64,000 bases of DNA, from positions 1 through 64,000 of the forward strand of contig BQMF02000139.1 of assembly GCA_027922465.2 (NCBI GenBank), given 5' to 3'. The notes beneath the pieces are model-generated. The model was given only the letters and a program-made list of their open reading frames with translations. It did no database searches and was not told the DNA's origin. The number at the start of each line of letters is the position of its first letter. Position 1 is the first letter of the stretch. Below are positions 24,764-37,000 of the stretch, one piece after another. The stretch is from Turritopsis dohrnii (taxonomy: Eukaryota; Cnidaria; Hydrozoa; Anthoathecata; Oceaniidae). A program made the position numbers and the translations under genes.

Positions 24764-25306
24764 CTGTAAAACGGGGTGACTTGAAACAAAATTCGCCGTT
24801 TTTTGAAAAGATTTGCTCATAACTTTTAATCTAAGAAAGTAATTACTATGAAATTTTGATAAAAGGTCCATTCATCTTTTGTCTTTCAGATAACGAAGTG
24901 TTCAAACTAATTGATGCACACCACCTCAAGTTATTGCTTCACAAAGTACACCTACTGAAATTTATCGTGCGGGGGTGACTTGAAACAGTGCTGTTTGCAG
25001 GGTTCGAATTAGCACATCGCAATTCGCAATTTGCGAGTCCAATTGAAATTTTAGCGAATCAAATGACTGGCAAATGTAGTAAAATTGCGAATCTATATTA
25101 AACTTTAGTATAAATAAACTTATCCTTTAAATATGCTTAAAGATTTCCATAATAAACAGCGTCTTATACAAACATAAAAGAGTATTTCCACATGTTTAAA
25201 AACAGGTGCGAACATTTTACATACTTTTGTTTACAAAAATACTTTGGCGTGACGATCCTCACAGGGGAAAACCCTTTTATTGTTCTTTCGAATAATAATT
25301 ATTCTA

Positions 25307-26186
25307 CTAGCCGCCAAGGCGGCGTCGCTCGCCGCCCATGTCCACCTGCTCTGTATCACAGTATCAATAAACGTCAAATTTCCTTATAAACGGCTCGTAC
25401 AACTTGTGTTCAACCAGAAGCAGATTCGAAGTCACAACCTCTGGTAAAACCAATCTTTTATCAGTGTAACAATACACCCAAAACGTATAGAGAGAAAACT
25501 TCAACTTTTTATTAACTTTTGTTTTAAAAAAGTTACGCGCTCTAACATGGGTGCTATCAAACGTAAGGGGGAAATGGTTTCTCTTCTTAAAAAGATCACA
25601 CGGGAGGAGAGAAAAAAATGAAAATAAATGAATAAAGTGAATAAAAAAAAAACGTTCGATCTGATTAAAATAGATTAAAAGAAATCGATTAAAACAATCT
25701 AAGACAACTATTATGACAAAAGCAAAAAAAAATATTTTGTATCATGATACTCTTTTTTTACCTATCGGTTTTTAAACATTTTGATTGCTCGAAAAAAAGT
25801 TCACCCGTCTCAGACAGTCAGGCAAGGATACGTTAGGATACACCGGTAAACCCCACATGCTGCCACGTTCTGCCACTGCTGCTTTATGTCCAAAACGTTT
25901 AATCAGTTAGTTTCTTTGTATTTAGTTGATGTACTGTTTTCAAAGCCAAGTCAACGTGGAATATAAAACTAACAATAATGATAAAAACAAAACGTTATTC
26001 CTATTAGTTCATCAGCCAAAAAAAGTCACGTTCGATTGGGGTTGCAATGTATTTGCTTCGAACTCACGTCGCACACAAAAAAAGAAATAATTTCGCTCAC
26101 AACTCAATCTACCATTTTGCGTGACTTACAAACAAACGAACAAACAAACAAACAGACAGACGGAGAATCGGCTATTAATATATAGA
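25307..26186 (-). mobile_element. Non-autonomous Helitron, copy 1
   Basis: Read on minus, starts TCTATATATTAATAGCCG after an A and ends ...TTGGCGGCTAG before a T. A GC hairpin (GGCGGCG/CGCCGCC) stands just upstream of CTAG. These are the Helitron hallmarks: 5' TC, 3' hairpin plus CTRR, insertion between A and T, no target duplication. 880 bp, no Rep/helicase coding. Confidence 0.8.
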
Positions 26187-26519
26187 TTTCTTTCCATGTT
26201 CTTTAGATTTTACTTTATCATATAACGAAGGAATAGTTTTTCAGTGTAGCTTTTTAAAAAAGAACAAGTCAGAATTTACTGCTTCGTTGAAAACCATTAA
26301 CAAATAGAAAACTGAATTAAATTGCACATTTTTCTACGTGTGCAACCGAAAAAAAAGTTTTTTTTGTGCATACATTAGTGAGCCTTCAGGGCCATCGTAC
26401 AGTTCATTTAGTTTCTCTCTTCAATGATCAATTTTACACGAACTGGAAAAGATGAAAACTCAATGAAATTATCGAATTATTGTCTCAAACCACAAACAAA
26501 CAGTCACGATCGATAGCGG

Positions 26520-27840
26520 CAGAAAGTTGAATTGTCACAATTTCCAGGCATGGAAATTTGGCGGACACGATCGTTATCGTTACCGTGTTGTTTACGCAAC
26601 ATTCAAATGTCGGTAACGATCCCATAATCATATTTCCTTTTTCCTCAGATAATCACAAATTTTGTGTTTTTCAATGTTTAGCTCTCAAAATATTTGTGAT
26701 TTAGCCATAACTCAGTCTTCTCATTATGAGGAACGCGACCGCGCTAGCACTCGCTACACAACGCTGTTAGAGCCTATTTAAGATGTGCTTTTGATCATGC
26801 ACGTAGATACTCTTCAAAAACATGCCCAACTTATTATATTAGTTTTCATGGCTGACAATGAAGGATAACTTAGGTATATTAAGTGATTACTAGCCGCCAA
26901 GGCGGCGTCGCTCGCCGCCCATGTCCACCTTCAGCCTGCGTCCAGTTCACGAAAAATAAAATGTAGAATTGGCAATGATCATGTTGTAGAGCTCGAAAAA
27001 CTGATGAAAAAAATGTATGGGATCGTCACAGACCCGTCCCCCAAAAAATTCGGCCTAAATTTGAGTTCACCAAAAATAAAATTAAGGATTTGGCATTGAT
27101 AAGTGTGTCCATATTGTAGAGCTCGAAAAACTGATCAAAAAAATGTATGGGATCGTTTTCCTACGATCAACCGTTTCGGAGATATCGTCGATCAAAATTT
27201 TGATGACGTCATAGACCCGTCCCCCAAAAAAATTAGACCCAAATTTTTCGTCACTCTATCGCCTGCATCGCGGACCCCAAAAAACGTCAGTTATCCCTAT
27301 TGGTTACCGAGATAATTTTCCCTAAACGTCGCATTCGATTAGGGTCTCAATACAATGGTTTCACACTGACGTCGCACAAAATAAAATAAAATAGTCACTT
27401 TCACAACTCAATCTACCATTTTGCGTGACTTACAAACAAACAAACGCACAAACAAACAAACAGAGAATCGGCTATTAATATATAGATTCACCAATTTGCT
27501 GTTGCTAGGGAGAACGACCACCGTTGCTAATGTAATTTTGAAATTTTCTTTGTTATATGAATTCATTTTTTCACCTAACGAAAGAACATGAAAACATAAG
27601 TGGTACCAGCAGGACTTGTTTTCGTGTTATTCAATGAAATTAAAAAGCATCTTAGTTTCCAGCTCCCTTTACAATCTTGTTTTATTTCATTAACGTTAGT
27701 GTCGTTACCGCTTCGTTGCCAAAAATCTAAATCTGCTGGAACGATTTTAGGTTCCATTAACGATAATTCGTTTCTCATGGCGCAACAAATTTCCATGCTT
27801 GAAGCCTGAAATCCCAATGCTCAACGTTGTTTCCTACAAA
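26520..27840. repeat. Repeat segment shared with 37050-37760
   Basis: Excluding the Helitron, this segment aligns in opposite orientation with 37050-37760. Shared landmarks: GCTAGCxCTCGCTA, AAGGATAACTTAGGTATATTAA, CAACGGTGGTCGTT (complement), CTGGTACCAC, GGAGCTGGAAACTAAGATG. An older repeat family copied into two larger elements. Confidence 0.6.
26890..27486 (-). mobile_element. Non-autonomous Helitron, copy 2
   Basis: Same ends as 25307-26186 (TCTATATATTAATAGCCG ... hairpin ... GGCGGCTAG), inserted between A and T, 597 bp. Internally the phrase GAGCTCGAAAAACTGAT plus downstream sequence occurs twice (about 26990 and 27119). A matching empty site exists at 37363/37364, confirming both boundaries. 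Confidence 0.88.
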
Positions 27841-29157
27841 ATAACTGAACAAAAATATTGTGAAGAGAGGCTGTAGATGCTGCTTTAGAGGGTCTAAAGT
27901 TCAAAATTTTCTTCGTCGCCCAACCATGGTGGGCGACAGGGTTTTTAGGCAAGTCACTGTTCAAACTTTTTTGCGAATCAACTTTTTGTTTCTAATTCGA
28001 ACCCTGGTTTGCACAAAAATGTTGTTGTATAGAGCGCCAAAACAGAAAACGTGTGATCTACGATTACTTGCGTATAAAACATAAATTAAAATAATTTGTT
28101 ATTGCCAGTTTCATTTTTATTAAGTGATGGAGAGTGCTAGTAAATTTTGAAAACTCAAAATTTCAGAATGGTAAAACATTGTAAAAAATAAGTTATCTGA
28201 AGCCATTAAAATCATTAAGCGTGCGATAACGTAATTGTTTCAGAAACAATATCGAAAGCAGGCAAGATGAATTTGAATTTATAGCTAGTTTACACGACTG
28301 TACTTACTTAAAACTTGTAAATTGAATATAATAAAATTTCTGTTTCAGAGTATCCAACTTTCTTTTTCGTGCTTCTCTTAGTTTAGGACATACTTCCTTT
28401 ACCATTTCGATAGAGATGTCACTTAGAAATTAATCCATCTTCCACACAAGCGCTTCATCATTTCATCTGGATTACGCGAATTTATTGCGCCATTGCATAT
28501 GACATGTATATGGAGTATGAAACGGCGTCCATATATCAAAAAGGCAAGAAGAAGCCCTGGTAACGAGGTTAAGTATTAAATTGTAAAAGTAACAACATGC
28601 AGCCCGTCTATCGCCAATTTCACAATAAGTATGGTGTGCCCATAGCCTTGAACGGAGGATATAATTGCAGCACCGATTTGTTCAGAATTCTTATTAGTAT
28701 TCAGTTATGGTACTTAGTAAAACGAGTCTATTGAGGTTCAATTCTTAGATTATTGACCCTTTCTATTAATGGACTTATAATAATTACCAAATGACTTATA
28801 CCACCTTTGAAACTCCATCGGCTGAACTTTATCACACATCAATGATTCGATTGCATCATAATTGATAAGAATATTTATGCAATAATCGAAGAGACGAAGT
28901 GTATCGAGTGAAAAAAAACAAAACATTTTAATGGCATATATTTCTGTCAATTTTAAATATTTTTTGATAACATTCTGGAATTACTCCCTTTGACCTTTCT
29001 ATTTTACAAATGTAAAAAAAATTATATTTGGCGATATGCTGTATCGCCGTGATGTGCTATTTTACAGGGGTACTGATTTTCGGCGCTTTGTTCATCTTCA
29101 GCTTCCGAAGAACTTCCTTGATTAATGAAATTTTTCTATCGAATGTTGCGCTAGATA

Positions 29158-30133
29158 CCGTAAAGCGGGGTGACTTTGATCAGCGGGGTGACTTCGATCA
29201 GTAAAAATAAACTGTTTAAACTCTGACATTAAAGTGCGTTTTTCACATTTTTTAAGATTTTCATTTAGATTCTTATTGTAAAATATCATCAGAATCGTCT
29301 TCAAGCGAAACAATCAATTTCTTCCGAAATTAACGACGAAAAACATCAAAATCTTCACCGCTCACATTGGTCATCGCTCTACGTCGTATTCAAGAGTCTA
29401 GCCTGGACATTTTTGGTACATATGTGAAGTATAGAGGCTGAATGAAAAGAAAATTATAATATGTCTGAAAGAAATTCTGTTCTTCACCGCTATATTCTGT
29501 TTTTCTTTTCCTTATTCCTTTATCGATAATATCGTGTTTATAAAAACACGAAAAAAACAAATGTTTTATATCGCTATAAGTTACATGTTCGCAAGAACTT
29601 CGTGAAAAGTCGTCGTATCACATGGGAGATTTAATGACTTACCGAAGAAATTTTAATAAGCGTGCTCTTTCCCCATGATGATAGATCTCAAAAATTTTGT
29701 TTGAGATACAATGAAATTTCAATGTTAATTTCGTTTCGTATTAACGAGGCTCACACATGCGTGAACGTCGTAAATATCTTTTGTTTTACTAACATTTGCT
29801 GATCTTTTACGGTCAAACATTTACCGCGGATGACAAATGGTGGTCTGTTAATATTGTATTAATGGCGCTTTAAAAACATTGTCAAATACAATTATAAGTA
29901 ATTTGGCGCTTCTCATAAGCTGATCGAAGTCACCCCATAATCGATATTGTCGTTTTCTTGGAAAGATCAGGTTATTTCTCTGGAATTACAAGTTTAGTTA
30001 ATGTGAAATTTTGCACTGAAATAGAAAAAATATGTAATGTAATGATTCCAAAGTTTCAGAAGTAATGGTTTAGTATTTCGGAAGTTACTTTTAAAATAGT
30101 GGCAAAATTGATCGAAGTCACCCCGCTTTACGG
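29158..30133. mobile_element. TA-flanked element, TACCGTAAAGCGGGG family
   Basis: Terminal inverted repeats CCGTAAAGCGGGGTGACTT on the left and the complement of CCGTAAAGCGGGGTGACTTC on the right, flanked by TA (29156-29157, 30134-30135). Subterminal GGGGTGACTTCGATCA is repeated. 976 bp, no coding capacity seen. Confidence 0.8.
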
Positions 30134-30255
30134 TAGTCTCCGAACGGAATCTGAAAAAAATTCTCAGTTTCATTCATTATTTCATGAGAAATAACGTTTT
30201 TTTGACGCTGTTTCAAGTCACCCCGGGTGTTTCAAGTCACAACCGCTTTATAGTA

Positions 30256-31060
30256 TATACTTATGCACAAGGAAAAAAAACAAAAAAACTAATCTAAATC
30301 TGCAAAACATGACGGTGGACATAAGGCAGAGATTCGGTCGGCATTATTTAGATTATTGCAACATTTTATGTTATCAATATTTTTCCGACAATATCCCCGA
30401 CTTTCCAAGTCAGAGATTTTCTTCTCACACACAGACAGTCGGTCAGATGACCCGAACAGAAGATATTTGCGATTGCCGCCTTAATTAAACAGACATGCAG
30501 TGAGTGACAGTGAGGGTAAAATAAACAAAAAAGAAATCAAAGTAAATAGAGATGAAAACAAAAAAAATTACATCAGTAAAATAGACTGTCAAAAAGTTAA
30601 GTGTTCAATAAATAATAAACAACCTTTCTAAGACACATACTAATTCCGATCATAACCCTGATCATATAGGGGATGGATACGATAAGAAGGTAATGCCTGG
30701 AAATCTATGAGAACCATGTGTCAACAAACTATATTCATATCATCAAAACATTATGAAATAGAGCAAAACATTTTCTTGTCCTTTAAACCATACGCAGCTT
30801 TTCGGCCATTATTTCACGTATGTCCGCTGTGAAAAGTGAAACAGCAAATACGTCACATCACAAAATAAATGCATAATTTTATTTTTTTATTTCAAGTGAA
30901 TGAACACTTTTGATAAACATAAAAATTTTTCTTTATTTCATTTTATTGGAGTGTATTTGATGAAATCCTTTTAGTCCAAATCTTATTTCTGAATTAATAT
31001 AGGAGGTCTCTTTTGCTAAGGCGATTTCACTTTCAAGATGGATATAAACAATCATTAATA
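30256..31060. other. Intergenic and MRPS22 5' region
   Basis: No gene seen. Short AT-rich sequence leading to the MRPS22 start. An ATG at 31038 opens a six-residue upstream frame that ends before the main frame. The promoter is not identifiable by eye. Confidence 0.45.
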
Positions 31061-34000
31061 ATGGCCTCCATCAGCGTGCGAAGGATTCCAAGCCATGTGA
31101 GGCAAATAAAACAACTTTTACTGCCCTTCAACAGCAGAGCTGTTTTAGTGAATGACTTATGCACAAAAGCTTGGGTTCCAGAAGATGTTACAAAATCGAA
31201 AGCAGAATCTTTTGGTGGAGAAAGATCTCAGTTATTTGAAACTGAAGAGGTTCAAACCATTTTGAAACGTCTCACAGGCTTAAATCTACGAACCATTTTT
31301 GCTGCCAGGAAAGAAGAACTAACAAATCCCGTTTATAAAGTCCTTTCTGAAAATGAACTAAAGCAAGTAAGTGCCATTTTATCTGATTATATAAACAAAC
31401 TAGAGTGCCTGCTCCCCTCCACTATGTGCCGCTTCTTGCCGCTAACTTTGAATTTGATGGTTTATTTCCTTCATTTAAAGACAACAAATCAAACCAAACT
31501 AATTATTATCTAAAAGTATATTCATTCAGCCATCGTTATGGAAAGTTTCAAAGTGAACTGCCAAATACTTACTGATTAATAGAGTACCGTGAGTTGGGGC
31601 GAGATTCAACTCTGTGGGGTGAGATTCAACAACACCATTATCCAGACCACAACATTCAACAAAATAATGCGAAATTTCAAAACAACAACATCGCATATCT
31701 GAACCAAGATGTAATCTATACTACACATTAAAAAATTTTTTACATTTTAACAATAGTCGAATGTGAATTGCCTTTGAGCTCTTCAAATCCCAACACAAGT
31801 TAAAATACTTCGTACAGCCGCGCACGTTTATTTTTAAAATACCAATTAGGATTTCTCAAAGACGGTCTCCATGAAGTGATGTCCACCCTCCGCCCAGTCA
31901 CCTTTTCGTTCTTTCAAGCGTGTTTACCTTACTATATTAATGCACAGGTTGGGGTGCGTGGGCGGAAGCTATGTAGTGAAACAAACTGAAGGAGATGATT
32001 GATCACTGTGCAAAATTTGTTTCTCAAGGACAGTTTTCACTAAGCAATATCATTCCCTAAAACACCTTTTCGTCCAACCCTGAGAATTGATGACTGTACA
32101 ATTTACTGTGTAAAGGGGTTTGTGCAAATATTTAAAAGTGCACATCATATACACTCAGGCCTGGTCGTAAGAGGCGTGCGATCGCACGCGCACGCCTCCA
32201 CACACGCCAAGATTAATTTAGGCGTGTGGCAATCGCACGCCTGGTTTGTAATGACAAGTGTAATAACAAATATTTATTTAAAAGTCAACAAAAATCTGCC
32301 CCAAAATGTTGAAAGTTTTGCTTCGAAAATTGTTCAAGTGCTACGATTAAATTTTACAATAACGGAACGAAACTTTGCTGCCATTTCAGTAGTGAGGTCT
32401 CCGATCGCTCTGGAATACGGTAGTGGTTTTGAATTAAAAATCAGTGCTCAAAAATTTTCTTCGTTTGGTAGTAGAAAACAAGTCTACTCAGCGAAATCCG
32501 CTAAGGAATGAAGAAGAAGCTTCATGCACGCGATTTTATTATGTATTACGTATTATGTAGTTTTCTCTTTCTTTTTAACGTTCTTTTAAGTTACAAAAGT
32601 ATGCGCAAGGTTGCAGTTTCGAAAAAATAATCTTTTAAGATAATAGGCAGCCAGGTGGTGACAAGTTAATGGAACGGAAACGTCTTTAATTTAATTCAAA
32701 CACCATTTGAACTTCAAACCAAAACGATGGAGAGTAATACAAATTTTTTATTTTCAGGTTTTATTTTTCCTCTTTATTAATTTTTGAATAAATTTTATTT
32801 ACCGTCAAAGTAATCTTTATAGCTAACATTTTACGTTCCGAATCTTTGAAAACAATGTTTTGTGTTTATTAATTCATTCTTCGTTAAAATCTCATTATTT
32901 TTTACACATTTCAAATTTGACTTGATTATCATACAGCATGAAGATCGTTGATCTTAACTGGAAAAAATTGATCGCACGTCTGTTAAACATTTACACGAGC
33001 GCACGCCATAACTGATATCGTCAATTAAGGCGTGCGATGACCACACGTCTGCTAATTTTCTTACGACCAGGCCTGACACTCCATCAATTCTCATTGCTAC
33101 TCAGTTGAAAAGATTCACCACTGGACAATGAATTCGAGAGATGTAAAATCTTGTTCAGTTGCCCCTGTTAATGAAACAAAAGTAACTTCTTTTGGAGTAT
33201 TTTTCATGTTTTCTACAGGGGGTAAAATACGGCAAAGGAGAGACAACACAAAAATTTGAAAATCTAAATGCAAACTACAACATTTTTCGCAATGACTAAG
33301 AAACCGGGCATTCACTAGACTATCTCATCCTAATAAGTTCAACTTTGCAAATTTGCAATGTAGAAACCGGGCATTCACTTTCATTTTCAAGCAGCCGCGA
33401 GTGTTGTTGTGATTCATACAAAAAAGACCGCTGACCATTTATGACTATACTAACCTCATGTCATTTCTTATAACAACTTCTACCTAAATCGTATATCAAA
33501 ACTAACGAACTGACATGAAACTTATGAAAACATTTTTCTCACAGAGAAACTAAAACAACATTCCTATTGCAAAACGCGTTTTGTTCAGCGCAGTTATTTT
33601 GACGTCAAAACATTTGAAGCCCGTTATATAACGAGATTAGCTGAAATGGATCGTGACATTTTAATAGCCAGAGAGTCTCTCTAAATGGTAATCATTCATG
33701 AATGTTTTGATTGCTTTAAATCTTTTTTGTGTTGTGTAACTTGGTTTAGTTTTAAAAAATGTAATGTATTTAAATTATTGACCAGATGCAGCTTGATTTT
33801 GGCATGTTGAATCTCGCCCCACAGAGTTGAATCTCGCCCCAACTCACGGTAAAATCTAACACCGGGTCGCGATCATTGTGAAAAAAATATTTAAAATGGC
33901 TTCCTCCAAAAATAAATGCTTCAAAATTCAGTGTCATAAATAACGGAGCATATCGGTTCCTTGTTATTCCTCTGCTGTCTTGAATGTTACCAACATCTGA

Positions 34001-37000
34001 GATTTTATCCACACAAACAGTTTTCTTGTATATATCGTATGCGCGAGTAAATCATCTAAAGTTTACAGCAAGGTAATTCTGTAACCACGTGTCCTTTCTC
34101 CGCTATAGCAACAAAATTTGTTCTTGTTAGCACTGATTTCAGCTTGATTACTCAAACAGTTAAATTTTTTTTTACAGACATCCAATTAGCGCGAAATCCC
34201 ACGTTGATAATATCTCCCATAGATTTATTGTTCAAGAAAACGTGAAACTTGTTTCGTAGACCTTTTCACCCAAAGGACCCATTGTCATTAAAAACTTTTT
34301 ATTGCGTTAACGCTTTTCATCAATCGCAATTTAAACTTTTTAGCAATTGCAACTTGCATTCTGTAGGATCATTCTAGAGTGTATCCTCCGCATGTTGAAA
34401 ATCTCCATCACAAGTATAGAAACAATTGATTTCAGATGTTGCGAGTGTAAAAAGTAATTCAATACATGTTGATAATTACATTCGCGGTTCATGCTTTAAA
34501 CAAATTAATGTCTGTGTTTATCGTATAATTACTCTGCAGGCTCACAATAGGGCAATTCCCATCATGTGTCTAGATTTTTGCGATCAAAAGTTGACTTGTC
34601 GAGACGGCACTATTGTTTTCTAAAAAAACTTCGCTCATAAAAATATGGCTGCCTTCGATTTGTAAACAGTAAAGGCATGCATTTTTATTAAGCCTGTGGT
34701 TGTCTTATATCTGCAGAAGCAAAGGAGGTAAGCACTTAAATCGAGAGAAAAGGGATTAAACTGTTGCTATGAACACTAAATTCCATAAAATTTTGTTATT
34801 TGCATCACTTTTGACGAACGTGAAATTAGTTACGGGAAAGAGGAACAAGTTAGCGGAAAGAGAAACATCACCCTGATGGTGTTTACAATTACAGTATTTG
34901 TTATCAATCTTATTCTCTTTGTTTGTTCTTGTTGATTTAGTATCTAGAATAACCAATTGTGGTGCTAAATCCATTTAACTGTGTTTTTACGTTTGTATTG
35001 ACGAATTTTGTAACATTATAATTAAAGTTAGCGGTAAGGGGAGCAGGCACTCTATTGATTGTGTTTATATTCCTCCTCTCTCTGTTGCTGATACTAAGTA
35101 GAGAGGGCTTCCATACCCTATAGCTATACCTCAAAACACATTTTTCTCAATACTTAAAACACCCTAACCGTTTCATAAAATCATTTAATATATCTCCAGT
35201 AACCCCTGATGAGGTTGCAAAGCTTATTTCTGCCTTATCCGATAATAAAGCAAATGGTCTTTTCTTTATTGAAAACAACATTCTTAAACTTCTCAAATTG
35301 GAAATCTTGTACCATGAGTTGGGGCGAGATTCAACTCTGTGGGGCGAGATTCAACATGCCCAAATCAAGTGACACCTGGTCAATAATTTAAATACATTAC
35401 ATTTTTAAAACTAAACCAAGTTATACAGCACAAAAAAGATTTAAAGCAATCAAAAGATTCATGAATGATTACCATTTAGTGAGACTCTGGCTATTAAAAT
35501 GAAAAAAATCCATTAAGCTCATTGCGTTATGTAACAGGCTTCAAATGTTTTGATGTCACAGGCCTTGACATAAAGAAATCTCTCCCGCGCGACTAATCGC
35601 GCGCCTAAATTGACAACAACTAACTGGCCTGCGCGATTTCAAATTTCGTTACAAATGATGGAATTTTACTTATTGAAGTCGGGGGACGATTTAACCAGTG
35701 AACCCCAAACACTGGAGGCATTGCAGCCCTTATCTTTGACTTCAGTGCTTTCTTTTTTTAACTACGAGTTCTTCGTGTTTTATTGATGTAACACATTCAA
35801 TTAACAAAATACATCTTTGTTAGTTAACGGAAAACAACTCTATAACTATATAATAACAATCACTCAGCATAATTTAATTTTCATATAACTATATTTAGAA
35901 TGAATTAACAAAATTTCCTGAATTGATCTGTGTACAGGTGTTGTTTGCAAAAATATTTTGAATTAACAAAACCCTTTGTTTGAAAGGCTTTTGAAAGTTA
36001 CTATGATTCTTGAACATTATTTCCTATTTATCAAAATGAAGTACCGTATTTCCTCTATTAAGCGCCCGGGCGCTTATAAAATTTTTTCGAAAATTAGGAG
36101 GGCGCTTATTGGAGGGGGGCGCTTAAAAGAGGGGGGCGCTTATAAAATTATTTCAAAAAACCCCTACAAAAAATTGTGAGAGGTGTTAAAAATAAATACT
36201 TATTTCCACTTTTATTATTTTCTATAAAAACTATGTACAGAAAACAGAAGAAATATCAGGTATGGTTCATGTAATGTTTTCCAACTCTATATCTATGTCG
36301 TCATCTTCTTCTTAATCGGAGTCTATTAGAATGTTTGGATCATCTTCCATGTCTCGTTGAAAAGATCTACAAGCAGTCGGCTGACTGTCTTGGCTAGTTT
36401 CTAATAAGCGCCCGGGTGCTTATCTAGGATTTTGACTCTAGCATTGTAACTCTAATAAGCGCCCGGGCGCTTATTAGAGGGGGGCGCTTATAAAATTATT
36501 TTTGGATAAACAGGGGCGCTTATTAGAGGGGGGCGCTAAAAAGAGGAAATACGGTAAGTATATTGTTTTTCGATATATATTTTTCTATAATCCAATTGTT
36601 GTAATTTCAATAACGTAAATCTTGCACAATATCTTTTTGAACTTGATCATGAAAAGATCTGGTAATAAAGTTCTTTTTAAGTTTTCGAGGGCGTTATGAA
36701 ATTAACAAAGCTATTCATGACGTTTTTGTTATGCATATTTTCTGAGAAAGAGGTAAGAGAAAACCACTCTAAAATATATAATCATTCCTTTTGATAGATA
36801 TTAACTATAAATCGCTCAGATAAATTGTTGTTTATCAAAGCTGGGCGAGTGAATCATCGCTCGGGTGATGCAAGAAATATTGAACTTGGGCGCGTGTTTG
36901 CGTGCGCGCGCCTGTTATGACAAGGCCTGATGTCAAAATAACCGCGCTGAACAAAACCTGTTTTCCAATGGGAATGTTGTTTTAGTTTCTCTGTGAGAAA

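Larger units (their letters stand above)
24998..28007. mobile_element. hAT-like element with 5-bp target duplication
   Basis: Terminal inverted repeats CAGGGTTCGAATTAG at 24998 and CTAATTCGAACCCTG ending at 28007, flanked by the direct repeat GTTTG (24993-24997 and 28008-28012). CAG-starting termini and a short target duplication fit the hAT superfamily (5- and 6-bp variants are known). About 3.0 kb, no intact transposase; two Helitrons sit inside. Confidence 0.75.
24764..30253. mobile_element. Large TA-flanked DNA element, host of nested insertions
   Basis: Left end TACTGTAAAACGGGGTGACT (TA at 24762-24763) and right end complementary to TACTATAAAGCGG...GTGACTTGAAACA (TA at 30254-30255). Subterminal GGGGTGACTTGAAACA is repeated near both ends (about 24772, 24973; complement near 30206 and 30226). 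The TA target suggests the Tc1/mariner-type superfamily, but no transposase is readable. Two other elements (24998-28007 and 29158-30133) have inserted inside, so the original element was only about 1.5 kb. Confidence 0.6.

Noticed and set aside
31013..31060. Upstream extension of MRPS22 beginning with TTG
   Set aside because: Not an ATG; the first in-frame ATG at 31061 is a normal start for a mitochondrial targeting sequence.
32122..32511. 129-residue plus frame
   Set aside because: Spans the left terminus of a hAT-like element and has no transposase motifs; chance frame.
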